Shown here: in pieces, positions 1 to 12,066 of the stretch | Numbering within the stretch: the first letter of the stretch is position 1 | Layout: the number at the start of each line of letters is the position of its first letter | Origin: Daucus carota subsp. sativus | Lineage: Eukaryota; Streptophyta; Magnoliopsida; Apiales; Apiaceae | Assembly (NCBI RefSeq): GCF_001625215.2 | Contig: NC_030383.2 | Span: 1,004,779-1,068,778, forward strand | Direction of reading: 5' to 3' | DNA length: 64,000 nt | Notes under the pieces: generated by a model | Told to the model about the DNA's origin: nothing | Seen by the model: the letters and a program-made list of their open reading frames with translations, nothing else | Databases searched by the model: none | Translations under genes and position numbers: made by a program

Positions 1-1725
1 GAGGGCTACTAAGGCTCAAGTAATCAAGTTACCATAAGTTGATGAGGATATTGACTACTTAATAACTTGAAACTTATAAACCTACCAGTATTTACAAAAC
101 ATTATCACGACATTCAGAACTAAAAATGTAAATATTATCAAACTATGTATTGGATTCTGAAATTAGTTTTGACACTGCTTTTGCTTATCTGATGAAGACT
201 AAGACAAGAAAGCCATATAATGATCTTCCAATAAAAAGGAAACCTTGCTGTAGATATAGGAAAGATGTAGTAAAAAAGGAAAGACTCACAATGAAACAAT
301 GTAGCATTTTCTCTGTAGTGTTACGTCCTATGAACTCGAAAGTTGCAATTAAAGGTGCAAAGAATCCATAAGCAATTCCTCCAAGGATGCTTGCGACAAT
401 CACAATGATCGGCCATAGGAATAAAGGCGGCGGGAGACAAAGCACTAAGATAAACTTTAGAACCCATCCAAGCCTCTTTGTTCTGAATTCAGAGAAACTG
501 TAAGAGCTACATACGTACATATAAAGTGCTTACAGACAGCCATTCCTACTTTTTACATATATGTCGAGTGTGTGCTACAAATTTATTTGAACACATCAAA
601 ACCATTGGAACTGAGAATTAATGGCCTACTTTATAACACAGTAGTAAGTCCATATGCAATGTGCAGGCCATAGCCCAATTACAATAGCTGAATCTCCGAT
701 GGCAATGATTCCTGCTGCAATGGGACATACGATCGCCCCTATCAAAACAACAGATAATTTTGAATTTAGATTTATTCACATTACATTGTGTACACATGCC
801 CATACCATGCACACAACTCCTAAAGTGAGGAAGATGAAAGCTATCCTGTGAAACTAACAGGCTGGACATTACAATAACATAATGCAACTTTTCACCATAA
901 TAGACAAAATAGTTAAGAATAACGCATATAGTCAAAGCCTCAGTGGAGGTCTTGGACGTAAAAATTCCAGTATCAGATCGAGTCAACAGAAAGAAAAGAG
1001 ATAGAAAGAGATTGCAATCTACCATTAGAATATGCATTCGAATAAAACTGATTGTCTATGTAAGTATGTATAAACAAAAACAGAATCATGACAATATTTC
1101 TTAAATTGTTCCATAATTATCTTCTATAGTTCTAGTTTCTAGATATAACAAATGTACTATTTAAATTAAACATTCCTTAGACTAATCGGAATGAACGAAA
1201 TTAGGTAGGAATTAATTTGTACTAATTTGTGAATGGAATGGAAAATCATAATTTTACTTCGTTTCGTACATTCCCCTTGTACAAATTCAAAAAAGAACTC
1301 AACTCCTCTAGTTTTAAGATGAATTCTCATACATATATAGTTTCTACTCATAAACTTGAGCAAATCTCCGAATAAAAAAATTGAACACTCTCATTTTGTC
1401 CCTCTTGAATAATGCTAAAAACAACCCAACTAACATCAACTACATAAACCTACTTTAAATATCTGAATTAGAACTAAATATATATTGGTAACTTTATAAG
1501 AGCTGGATTTACAATTAAATCTAATTAAACAGATGCATAAATATTTATTATGAATATGCATGTCGGCATGAGAGAGGGGGAGAGAGGGAAAGAGGGAAAG
1601 AGAGAGAGAGAGAGATTAGTACCTTTGAGAAGACCAAGGAGGAAGAGAAGAAAGAAGAAAGGGAGGAAGGTGATAAATCTCCAAAGAGTATTGAAAAACC
1701 CAACAGGAACATCCATAGCTCCCAA
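1..1725 (-). CDS. At3g27390-like multi-pass membrane protein, 5' part only
   Basis: Three coding exons are visible on the minus strand: 1725-1623, 738-630 and 482-290, joined in phases 1, 0 and 0 with GT-AG introns. The remaining exons lie beyond the left edge of the window. The product begins with a hydrophobic stretch (LPFFFLLFLLGLLKG), continues through IGDSAIVIGLWPAH and WTYYCVIKTKRLG, and then LWPIIVIVASILGGIAYGFFAPL. This order matches the plant family of uncharacterized membrane protein At3g27390, whose function is unknown. Translation may start at 1725 or at the in-frame ATG at 1716; the family start (MxVPxGFF) fits 1716 better. Intron 1 (884 bp) holds a GA microsatellite. Nothing looks broken in the visible part. 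I found no next exon in bases 1-289, so that stretch is read as intron. Confidence 0.85.
1570..1615. repeat. (GA)n microsatellite in intron 1
   Basis: This is an imperfect GA/GGGA purine run on the plus strand, ending in about eight uninterrupted GA units. It lies just downstream of the splice donor of exon 1 of the At3g27390-like gene, so on the coding strand it is a CT-rich start of the intron. Confidence 0.85.
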
Positions 1726-1915
1726 ACCCTCTTAGCTCTTACTTCAACACCTTCAAACTAGCTAACTAAACTTGTTCTTTACTTAATGCTCTACAGAAAG
1801 CAGTAAATCTACTGTCTCTTTCCCAACTTACAGAAATCTTGAACAAGGCAGAGAGACAAGAAAACATAGGCTAATTAATCCAATATTTTCTTCCTCCTAT
1901 TTTATGTGAATAATA

Positions 1916-2179
1916 GTCCCCGGAGTCCGTCCCAATTTATATGTCTCGATTTTTTATGGTCAAATTAATCAAATTTTGACAGATAATTAGTAATAATTCT
2001 TACATGATATTGATATTGAAAATCGCAAATATATATTTTAAAATAGAATAGATGTAGATTTTAGTAATATATTTTTCATAATTTTTTTCAATTATTTTAT
2101 ATATGTAAATTTCAGTCAAAATTTTGTCAATTTGACTACAAAAAATAAACAAGACAGATACATTAAGACGGAGAGAGCG
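1916..2179. mobile_element. Stowaway-type MITE
   Basis: This 264-bp AT-rich element has degenerate terminal inverted repeats built around the plant Stowaway core CTCCGTCCC. The left end reads GTCCGTCCCAATTTATATG and the right end reads as its imperfect complement (GACGGAGAGAGCG). It is flanked by TA on both sides, the Tc1/mariner target duplication. It has no coding capacity and lies upstream of the At3g27390-like gene. Confidence 0.7.
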
Positions 2180-2439
2180 TATAAGAGCCATAAATCAACT
2201 TAAATATATAAATGGAAAAGAGAATATGAATAGTTATAATGAAAACATTGCCTTAAATTTTATTATATATATTTTTATTACTGCAAATATCAATTTTAAA
2301 TATTGTATCAGATAAATACTTAAAAAACTTCCGGTCCTTATTTTCGAACGAACCATGCCTTATATCAGAACACAAATAAAAGATGCAGGTCGTGAAGAAT
2401 AATTGTGTGCTGGGGGATAACGTGGCGCAAAGATACAGG

Positions 2440-2620
2440 GGTTGGTGACACGTGTCTGATCTTCCCGCGTAAAGTCTCGTTCATGCATGTTCACGTTATT
2501 TCTTCTTTTCAAGGAAAAGCAATAGATTCCTTTTGTAAAAGAATTGGGCTACAGCCTACAAGTAATATTGTTTGGACTGGATTGGGCTTTATATATAGTG
2601 ATATAAAAGCCCATTTGTAA
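2440..2620. promoter_or_regulatory. promoter-like island with G-box, RY and site II motifs
   Basis: A compact stretch carries a 10-bp palindromic G-box (GACACGTGTC, 2447-2456), an RY repeat CATGCATG (2482-2489) and three TGGGCT/AGCCCA site II elements (2545-2550, 2583-2588, 2608-2613). TATATA-rich sequence follows at 2589-2606. These motifs usually mark ABA- or seed-responsive and growth-related plant promoters. No recognisable gene follows on either side, so this may be a relic promoter or one serving an unrecognised transcript. Confidence 0.35.
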
Positions 2621-3699
2621 GTGTAATGCCACCTCCTCTCATCTTCCCCTCCTTTTAACCGAAAGTTCTGAATCACAGTTTATATTTTTGTAATACAATT
2701 ATATCTTGATAAATTAATAATCTCAATTCTCATGCATCGTCGATAAATTTTATTAATTTATCGAGTTGGAATATATATTTTCTCTGATAAATTCATACAT
2801 ATAAAATTTATTATTTTAACATTATTAAATTATCGATATATTCAGATTCTAATCTAGACAGTAAGAATTCAAAACATATTAACTTATCTTATTTCAAAAA
2901 TATAAGTCTTCGTACTTCCAATTTCCACGTCATGCTCACACCAAACTACTTTCCCTTATCCTTAGTCAAAATAATAACTCCCTCTGTTTTTTTTTTTCAT
3001 TTTGAAGTTTTAATTTTCGACACACATCTAAAGATGGATTGACGGGATTGTAAAAATTATTATTTTTGATTACTTATTTTGTAAATTAAAATTCTAATTA
3101 TATACTTTTATTTAGTGATTTTTTTTAAAAAGAATTAATATTTCTAACTACCCGCAAAATATTTAAAAATATGTGTCAAACGCGATAAAAAAAACTCCCT
3201 GAACTATAAGATTCGGGTGACAGTAGAAACTGTGAAGAATGATTACAGATAGGGAGCTACGAACCAATTGTGTATCTGTAAAATTGCGGGTCCGTAGAAG
3301 CATGCAAGGGTCTCTGTTATTGAAGTGGTCCGTGCCAGCACAGTGCGCTAGCCGCTACAAAATGAAAATCATGAAACTATTATTCATGGTCCATGCAGTT
3401 TCTTTATCCATGCCACAAATACAATTCCACGTTTCTAAATGGCACAAGGCGCCACAAGCTTTTAGTAAAAGGATTGCAATTATTAATGACTCTAGTCTCT
3501 CGGAGTAGTTCCCTTAAACTTATACTACTTCTTATTAAACCTTATAATTTGTTTTGAGAATCAATTTATCTAAAATTTTAGGATATTAGATAAAGATACA
3601 AATTGATATTATTTTCTATTACAACACTCCCTTTATCAAAATCTCATTTTTTTGTTTAAGAATAGATCACCTTCGTGTCATATTATAAGATTAGTGGAG
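2621..3699. other. AT-rich intergenic DNA, no recognised gene
   Basis: The stretch is AT-rich with a degenerate MITE-like start near 2980 (ACTCCCTCTG) whose partner end is not clear. An 89-codon open frame at 3239-3508 has no recognisable domain. I see nothing else supportable. Confidence 0.5.
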
Positions 3700-4919
3700 G
3701 TGACTGATACTCTCAAGATTTTGATGATCACACTGCCAGCAAGCTAATAACATAAAACTGGTGCTTGTTAGCGAGATATCAATGATATATATGCATGTGC
3801 TAACAGCTTGATATGGTTCAGTATTATGTTCAACTGTCAGCAAGCTTACAGGTTGTTATTCAGACTTATCAGCAAGCTCACAGCGTGAACAGAATAACAA
3901 ATGGATAAGAATCAAAGTCGAAAAGCAAGAAGATTTAATAGGAATCGATTTGTAAGGACTTTAATATTTATATATGACTTATATAAATATTAGAGCCCAG
4001 ATTTAAATCAGAATTTCAAACAAAAACGATTTCCTAACTTATAGGAGTTTTTATCTCATACTCGATCTTATCTAAAACAACTCCTATATGATTTCAAATT
4101 ATGGTTTTATACATAAACGTTTTACTGAGATATTTACAACGTCTCTGCACCTTTTACTCAGAAAAATATACATTGTTCAAACGTTCATTATTCTAGCAAA
4201 TTAAACGTGAGGTTGTTAAGCCAAGAACGTTGGAAAATTTGTTGGATTATGACCGTTGGAATGGTTGTATAAATACTTGAGTGTGGTTTCCGTTTTCAAG
4301 AACAAGAACACACTTCAAGCTTCTGAAATACAACACACTTACATTGCAAAATCTTTACTTGAGCTCTAGTACTTATATTTGATTATATATCTATATTGAG
4401 TTCATAGTTTCGGTTGTATTACACTCATACATTGTATTGTTCAAAGTGTAAAGGTTTGTTGCTGTGTATCGAGCTTGTGAAACAAGGGAACAAGGGAACA
4501 AGGGGACTAGTTAGCTAGAAGAGTATACTTGGGAAGTATAGGTCTTGGAGAGCTTTTGGTTCGTGGTTCAGGGGTTTCAGCAAGCTGATAACAGGAACAA
4601 GGGTTAAAGGGAGTTATATTATTGAATCATTGTAATCGTTAACATTATTGATTAATAATATAATCTCTTACCAGTTGGTAGGGGACCAGGACGTAGACCA
4701 TTAGGGTTAGGGGTCGAACCTGGCTAAAATTCTCTGTGTTGCTAGCTTACTGATTATATCTGTTTTGCATTGCATCTGCATTGTTAGCTAGCTGGCTGTT
4801 TACTCTGAAATTAACAGCAAGCTGTCTGTGACAGTTTAACTATTCGGTAACAATTAAATATCGGTCATATTAGCCATAACACCTATTCACCCCCCTTCTA
4901 GGTGTGTAATTTCAGTGAC
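3700..4919. mobile_element. copia-type solo LTR with GTGAC target duplication
   Basis: The LTR itself is 3705-4914 (1210 bp). It starts TGATACTC and ends GTAATTTCA, giving the TG...CA termini of an LTR. It is flanked by identical 5-bp repeats GTGAC at 3700-3704 and 4915-4919. A TATA box (TATAAATA, 4268-4275) lies inside. Near the 3' end is the stretch ACCTATTCACCCCCCTTCTAGG (4881-4902), typical of the ends of plant Ty1/copia (SIRE/Maximus-like) LTRs. No internal gag-pol sequence flanks it, so it is a solo LTR left by recombination between the two LTRs of a full element. Transcription would run left to right. The superfamily is inferred from the end motif. Confidence 0.85.
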
Positions 4920-4995
4920 TAAAAATTAAAGTTAAAATCCCCGTCAAACATAATTTTAATATCATGTTTGAGAAAAACTCCACGCAAATCTTAGT

Positions 4996-5235
4996 GGGTG
5001 TTTGGCAATCCATTTTAAGTCGGATTTTTCGGTTTATAAGTTAGAAGCACTTATTCGTACTGTTTGGGTAAAAAGTCAAGAAGCACTTATAAAAAGCTAG
5101 GAATGCTAGCTTTTGTTTCAGGATTTCTACTTATTTCCCAAACACTTTAATCACTTATAAGTTTTATTTTGCTTCTAACTTCTACTCCACTTATATATTT
5201 TAAGCAATAAGCACTTATTTTAAGCTCACCGACTA
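4996..5235. mobile_element. hAT-like MITE, copy 1 of a window-wide family
   Basis: The stretch begins GGGTGTTTGG and contains phrases such as AGAAGCACTTATAAAAAGCTAG, CCAAACACTTTAATCACTTATAAGT and AAGCACTTATTTTAAGC (quoted in pieces). The same phrases occur in inverted orientation at 44543-44785 and in a diverged form at about 59540-59793. No coding frame is present. The right terminus is worn and no target duplication could be read. Confidence 0.6.
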
Positions 5236-6400
5236 TTTCACTATTTCTCTGGCTCCGGCTCAGAGTTCGAGCCGTGCATTCCTTGAGGGTTCTGAGTTCT
5301 GACCAAGTTTGTCCCGACGGAATTAAAACTTTTATAAGATAAGTCAATAAGATAAGTCAAACGTGCCCGATATTATACCAGTAATGGGAAGTGCTTCAAT
5401 ATCTTTTAGCTGCCCTGTACCGACCTTGAGTGCAGGAACTAGCGGCAAGTTGTCCACTACTCCATCTATAAAGTTTTCTTCGTCCTTACTTTATCACGTT
5501 ATGCATATCTCTACTCTATTAAACGATTTTTCACAGACTTACGGGTGACTCAAAGATTGGGTCATTTTAAGTGATTTCGCAGCAATGTTGGGATATCAAA
5601 ATGCCCCCATTTTATATGTTTTAATTCGAGGAAATTATAGAGGCGTTGATAATATTCCGGGAAAAAAAAAGTTAAACTCTTTTAACTAGTAAATTTACAA
5701 ACTTACAAATTATATTTATTTTGATAATAATTCTCGAGATGTGTCATTTTAACCGTATTATTAGTAGTAATTTTCTGAATAAACGAGTATCGAATTAGGG
5801 CTGATTATAATCTAAATTTAAAAATATATAGATATTTTTCGACTATTTATATCTTGATTCAGACAGCCTCGTACCGATAATATAGTCCCGTGGCAATCCG
5901 GACTTCTGGGATTGGGTGTAAAAAACCACTTGGTCAGGAATATCTAGAATAAACATTCTTATGGTGGAGGTAATATAGTCAGATATAAATAGATTGATAA
6001 TTCGAAAATAAAATTTTTTATTTTATGTGCCTGATATTTCTGAAGAATCAGATGGGACTGTTCAAAATCGCTTGATCACAAATATGTGTGAATGTGCTTG
6101 TAGAATGAAGAAATGGGTGGTGCTAGTGCTCGTAGCATATATGTTTCATCATGCCTCGCTATCACTCCCGTCGTAGTTTTTTTAATATAATTTTTACCAA
6201 AATATTTTATACTAATAATTTTAAATTATATATAAATAGACATGATATTACACATCATTTCTTATTATATTAAATAGATATATTTTATTTTAAAATTATA
6301 GTCAATATAACCAATATCATTGAAACACAACATCTTCTGGATTCGACAAATTTTATATCATATATCGTATCCAGTTTAATCAACGATTATAACGTGCAGT
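5236..6400. other. intergenic DNA, no recognised gene
   Basis: AT-rich sequence follows the MITE. Open frames at 5363-5548 and 5147-5347 (minus) have no recognisable protein content. I see no RNA gene or clear repeat. Confidence 0.5.
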
Positions 6401-6585
6401 CAGTGTTGTAAAAAGCGGGAATCGGACTTAATCGGTGAAATCACGGAACAATAATTAATCAGGGATTAATTGAATTGGTCAGAAATTAATCGGATTGCTC
6501 GGTGATTAATCGGAAATTTAATCAGTTCGATGAGTTATGGAACAAGGATTAATTGGTGATTAATCAACCGACTTTTAGAACACAG
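6401..6585. mobile_element. small hAT-like MITE (ATTAATCGG family), copy 1
   Basis: This 185-bp element has terminal inverted repeats CAGTGTTGTAAAAAGCGG and, read from the other end, CTGTGTTCTAAAAGTCGG. Its flanks CGTGCAGT (6393-6400) and CGTGCAGA (6586-6593) match at 7 of 8 bases, fitting the 8-bp duplication of hAT elements. The interior is made of short repeats around GATTAATCGG. Relatives occur at 15234-15424 and 29685-30065. Confidence 0.75.
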
Positions 6586-6873
6586 CGTGCAGATGATCTT
6601 ACTATATATAAATGCTGCATACCAAATTTTATCATATCACCTTGCTCGTCAATATATACTATACCAAATACAATTACTCGTGTGGTACTTATTTACAAAG
6701 AGTTGTATTCATATCGATTCCTATTTTTCGAAGAATATACGGTATGTTGCTAAATAATTCATTATTGAAGATCCCCAGACAAAATATAGTAGTACACTTC
6801 TTTGGTTTGAAAAATTCTAGTCTTCAACTTTAGGGAAACTTTTGCCTAACGCAGGTAACGTAATCTCTCATTA

Positions 6874-7260
6874 GAGCAAGTCCAATGCAATTCCCTATTT
6901 TCAACCCCTAAAATATTATATAATAATGGTTACCTAAAATATAGGGGACCAAAAAGTTGTTTTGTTCCAATGGTATTCCCTATATTGATCCTCTATATTT
7001 CAAATTCACATATGCAATTGAAGTAGAGAGAGAAATTGCAGTGGTAAATGACAGAAAACAAGAGGATATATGAGCTGGTGATGACATGGAGAATACAGGG
7101 GTTTGCTTTTTCATCCCTCAAATAAGGGGTTGAACTTTCTCTCACCTAAAATAAATGAAGGATAGGGAGTTGCGTTGGAGTTGTGTTTTCTGTTCTCAAT
7201 CCTCAAATATTGTCCATGTAGACTAAATATAGGTAAGGAGTGGGTGCATTGGAGTTGCTC
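6874..7260. mobile_element. Tourist (PIF/Harbinger) MITE
   Basis: This 387-bp element has termini GAGCAAGTCCAATGCA and TGCATTGGAGTTGCTC, which are inverted repeats, and is flanked by TTA on both sides (6871-6873, 7261-7263). A 3-bp TTA/TAA duplication is diagnostic of PIF/Harbinger elements. It has no coding frame. Confidence 0.85.
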
Positions 7261-8629
7261 TTATGCTGCGATGAGCGATCCTTCATGTTCTTCTAAATCT
7301 TTTTAAGGTATAGTATTTAGATAATTTCTATTTCTATTACATCGCATAATTAATGAGACCGGTAACAGTCATCTAAAACTAGAACAATTTCTTTGATACG
7401 CCAACTAATTAAGTCAATGATATTTGCTTTATTAGTGAGGGCAGAAAAAAGGTCATCATGGAATATATGGGAATTTAAGGCTAAAATTTAGGAAAATTAA
7501 AAAAAACCATCTATGTTCCACTATGTTTGTTTCAACTCTCATTTCCAATTTTCGTTTGAAATACGGTTAACGTTGTATATCCTGTTACAATGATGATCGA
7601 AATGTTTTAGTACTTGAGGTTATATAAAGTTGCACCCTTTTTTGAAGAAATTTCGTAACCCGGATAATTTTGAAAAAAATCCAAAAATATAGTGATATTT
7701 TTTACTTTTATAAATGAAAATATTAAACCCCCTTTATATATTAGTAAAATTGATATATGATATTAAATTTCTTTTGAAAAATAAATTGTTTTTATAGAGT
7801 AAATTATGTTGTTATTTTCACAAAAGCAAAAATTATGTCTTGAATTTTGTTTGAGAGTGCTGTTAAAAATTATTGTATACCTAGGAATAGAAATGCTCTC
7901 GGAGAAATTCTTTGAATATTTACATATTTTGTGTTATAATAATAAAAATATATATATTAATAAGATTTGATAGGATAAAAGTTTTAAAAAATTCAAAAAT
8001 ATGAGACCAGTTTTTAGTATAAACTGCGGTAATTTTTTAGTATTAGAACATCTACAATTATGAAGAGGCCCTAACTAAAAAATTTAGTTGTACTAAAAAT
8101 AAAATTATAGAAAATCACATATTTGCTCCTTGTCTATAATTATAACTCAACTCTCATGAAAAGTTATATTTATCAATCTACTATCCAGAAGAAATCGATA
8201 AAAACATTACTCATCATTTATTACCATATTAAAATGATATATTTTTTTTTATAAAAAATTAAAATATTAAGCTTATCCTAATTCCCACCACCGTAAAAAT
8301 GGTAAAGTATGCATAATGCATGTGGACGCTAAATTAGAAAACATGACAACAATCGCAAATAAACAATTTTGGCTCTCATCATCAAAGGCCCCCGAGAGGG
8401 AAGGTATAATTTGTCACCAAGTAATGAATCATCGACTTAAATAACACAAGGATTCTTCTTCGGACACTACTAAAAACACTCTCTCTGTTTCTTCCTCCTT
8501 CCCATTTTTACAATAATCCAACTCTCTTTCAACAGAAGTTTCGAGATAAATAAATATCGAGAAGTGTATTCAACTGGGATTTTAATAAGACTTTGATAAG
8601 ACGGAGGTTTTTTTGTTTTACAGAGAGAT
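7261..8629. other. intergenic DNA and probable promoter of the GT47 gene
   Basis: AT-rich DNA without a recognisable gene. The last 200 bases before 8630 are richer in CT (for example CTCTCTCTGTTTCTTCCTCC near 8480) and look like promoter plus 5' leader. I could not place a convincing TATA box. Confidence 0.4.
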
Positions 8630-11220
8630 ATGTGGGATTTCCATAGAAGACGCTTGACTACAATTCTGATTCTGCTGCCATTGGTTTTGATTTCAGTGAT
8701 TGCTTGTAAATTTTCGTTTTCTTCTCCGTTGGCTTCGGGGAAGAAATCTTCAGTTTCGAGTTTCTTTGATTCTGGCAAATATCAGAGTGAAAAGCCCTTG
8801 AATTTAGTTGAAGGAGTTGATGATTTTCATGCCCAAAATCCAGCTTCCTCTCCTAATTCTGTAAGTTAGATATAATAATTTTATATGCATGAGGGAAAAT
8901 ATTATTTTGTTTATAATTTTGGTTTATGCATGTGGAATTCTTTGAACAGCCTTTGGATTCTGCGTACATCTCACCCTCTCCCGAGCCCGTGAGTGAAATA
9001 TTATACTGGGTATGTTTGGTTTGATTTGGCTTTCCGGTGTTTTCACTCTTTGTATTTGGAAAGCACTGATAGTCAAACTTTTTTTCTTCAACAGGATGAC
9101 CAGCCTCAAGAAGAAAAAATTTTGCAAGGAAACAACAGTTTTGTGTACATCTCACCATCTCCAGAGCCTGCAAGTGATATCTACCGGGTATGTTTGGTTT
9201 GATTTGGGTTTACGGCGTTTTCTTTGCTTTTGGAAAGTACTGGTATTCCAACCTTTTTTTTAACAGGATGATCAGAATGGAAAGGAAGTTATTCTCCAAT
9301 CAAACAGTAGTTCTATCCCTGTGAATGGAAGTATTGATTCTAATCATGAAACACAAACTATAAGGATATATAGTAGGCTAGAAAAGATCGAGGCCCGATT
9401 GGTGAAAGTTCGACAAGCCATAAAAGAAGCTGTTCCCAATCGAAATATGACCTCTTTACATGAAGATCCAGATTATGTGCCCCGTGGTCCTATGTACAGG
9501 AACGCCAATGCTTTTCATAGGTACTGGATTTTTATATGCACATATAAAACTTATCGTTGGTAATTAAGCATAATGACTATGATAGAAACGTATTTAGGTG
9601 ATTATCCGAATTTCTGTAATTGTTGAGAAAAATTAAACATAAGTTCTATAAAAGTTATAACTTATAACGTGATGAGAATTGTCTTGTACACTGTTTTTTT
9701 CCCAGCACACAACGTAGTGGCATTTGTATGAGGTGGACATGCCGTCAGGCATGGGGCCAATTTGTGTTGTTTCTGACGGTGTTTTAGACCAGTCGGCTGT
9801 TCTGCAGTGGAGTCAATTTAAGTCAGTATATTCTTGCAGGCCGCAGTTGGTTACATGGGGTTGATTTTCTTGTAATATTGTTTAGTGTTAAATTTCAGTG
9901 TTGTGTCGTAGCTATAACCCCGGACCTTATTGGACTAAGGCATCCTTACTTTTCATTTGATCTGAGTCGTAGAGTTTGCTTGCCAGGCATATAAGTCAAA
10001 AAAGTTCTTCAAAATCTATGTGTACTATCTTTTCTTTTAACCTATAAATGGGCTGCAACTTGCAAATTGGTAAACCAGATCTTGACATTGTTTTTATTTA
10101 TTCAGGAGCTATCTGGAAATGGAGAAATTATTTAAGATATATGTTTATAAGGAAGGTGACCGACCTCTGTTCCACAACGGGATCTGCAAAAGTATATACT
10201 CTACAGAGGGAAGATTGATTAGTGAACTTGAAAAAGGCACTTTGTACAAAACAGAGGATCCAGACGAAGCACTTGTATATTTTTTGCCATTTAGTGTGGT
10301 TATGCTGGTTGAATACCTCCATATACCTGGAGCAAGGGAAATACATGCCATTGGAAACACCGTCGCTGATTACATTAAAGTAATATCTCAGAAGCATCGT
10401 TTCTGGAACCGAAGCCAGGGTGCAGATCATTTCATGGCTTCTTGTCATGATTGGGTAAGTATATTTTGATAAATATACAAATCTGACTGTATTCGTCATT
10501 TACTGCTTTCTAGAAACTAATTTAAATTTAATAGATGGCTGGTTATACATTTCTCAGGCGCCTCGTACAACTTCTTACGTGCCCAACTTATTCAACAATG
10601 CCATACGGGTTCTATGTAATGCTAATACCTCAGAAGGATTTAATCCGTCAAAAGATGTATCGTTGCCAGAGATCAATCTGTTGACAGGTGAAATCACAGG
10701 CCTTGTTGGCGGTCCCTCTCCTTCAAAACGTCCAATTCTTGCTTTCTTTGCTGGTCGTCTACATGGACACATAAGGTACCTTCTCTTAGAGCAATGGAAA
10801 GAAAAGGACAGCGACGTCCAAGTTTATGAAAGTCTCCCAAAAGGAGTATCATATCAAACAATGCTTAGAAGAAGTAGATTTTGCTTGTGTCCAAGTGGAT
10901 ATGAGGTTGCTAGTCCGCGAGTAGTTGAGGCCATATATTCGGAATGCATTCCAGTTCTGATATCTGATGGGTACATTCCACCTTTAAGCGATGTTCTAAA
11001 TTGGAAGACATTCTCTGTTCAAGTGGATGTCAAGGACATTGCTAATATCAAAACAATATTGATGAGCATATCTCAACGTCAGTACCTGAGAATGCATCGG
11101 AGAATAAAGCAAGTTCAAAGGCATTTTGTGATGAATCCAAGTCCAAAGAGATTCGATTTTTTTCATATGATGATTCATTCGATTTGGCTACGGAGGTTGA
11201 ATGTTCGGATTGAGGACTGA
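8630..11220 (+). CDS. GT47 exostosin-family glycosyltransferase
   Basis: Six exons (8630-8860, 8950-9009, 9095-9187, 9267-9520, 10106-10454, 10558-11220) join in frame to 549 residues. It is a type II Golgi protein: a short basic N-terminus, a single hydrophobic anchor at about residues 8-27, a variable stem to about 190, then an exostosin (GT47) catalytic domain from about 215 to 530. Landmarks are YVPRGPMYRN, KLFKIYVYKEGDRPLFHNG, YFLPFSVVMLVEYL, RVLCNANTSEGFNPSKDVSL and RFCLCPSGYEVASPRVVEA (residues 435-455 approximately). These match plant 'probable glycosyltransferase At5g03795/At3g07620'-like proteins, which are thought to build cell-wall polysaccharides; donor and acceptor are not known. 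Stem exons 2 to 4 look like copies of one another (see findings). The catalytic part appears intact. Confidence 0.95.
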
Positions 11221-11470
11221 TCACAGTTTCGGTATGTATTTAATATAGGCTTGACCTCATTCTTTTTTATCAAAAATAGTCCAGATTAAAACATATTAGT
11301 TGTCAGGTTTTGGCTTAATCTCAATCTTTGTAAATCATATTGGATTCTTTAATGATTAAAACTTTATAGTACAATCTATAACAGTAGGGTTTATGTCAAA
11401 GACTGATACCTTCAGGCTTCAATGTCTGTTATTGGAGCATCTTCTTGGAAATTCTCTGTAATAGCAAGGT
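11221..11470 (+). other. 3' flank / UTR of the GT47 gene
   Basis: The stretch follows the TGA stop and has no coding potential. It probably contains the 3' untranslated region, though no clear polyadenylation signal decides its end. Confidence 0.4.
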
Positions 11471-12066
11471 CTTGGAGCATCTTCTTCATTGTTTACAACA
11501 TGGTTTCGAAAAATTGTATTTGTGTAGTTAATATTGGTAAAAATTGAGTCCGACTGTCGTCATAGCCTAATCAAAATACTTCTTTCATGATTGTAACTTG
11601 TTAAGAACTCGAGTCTAGTTTAATACACAAGCTTTCAAGAAATATATACTTCGGTGAGTCTGACATCTTTTATAACCAGCTTTCTGCTTCTTGGCAGACT
11701 GTTTAGATCATTAGATGATTCTGCATTGCAGACACTTTCAGCTTTCCTTTTATTTTCCTTCAGAGATTATTTGGCTTCTCTCGGCATCCTGAGCCCCTTG
11801 CACTTCTCTTCATTATTCCAGTCATTTTTTGGCTGATGCTATACTAAATCAACCGTTTGGCCTTACTCTTCAGTTGAGACATCGTATATAGGAGCATTTT
11901 CTTCATTGTTTCTGATATTGAAAAGAATCATCCCTGCTGTAGTCGTAGTCTAGTCCACAATCTATTTCAGTGGTTGTGACTTGTACAGAACTCGAGTCCA
12001 GTCGAATACATGAGCAGTTACAAATTTTTGATTCCAATGTGTTCGACATCTTTTAGTCAGTGTTTT
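11471..12066. repeat. diverged tandem duplication of about 200 bp
   Basis: A block at 11471-11690 and a block at 11884-12066 share the same ordered phrases: GGAGCATCTTCTTCATTGTTT and GGAGCATTTTCTTCATTGTTT (21-base versions trimmed here by one), then a GTCGTAGTC-like stretch, TTGTAACTTGTTAAGAACTC versus TTGTGACTTGTACAGAACTC, GAGTCTAGTTTAATACA versus GAGTCCAGTCGAATACA, and GACATCTTTTA. About 200 bp of unrelated sequence lies between. It is an old local duplication just downstream of the GT47 gene; neither copy codes for protein. Confidence 0.6.

Noticed and set aside
2980-3220. Possible Stowaway MITE (ACTCCCTCTG end)
   Set aside because: Only one end is convincing and no TA-flanked partner terminus could be read.
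3239-3508. 89-codon open frame on the plus strand
   Set aside because: No recognisable domain, no leader or splice context, and composition like random frames in this region.
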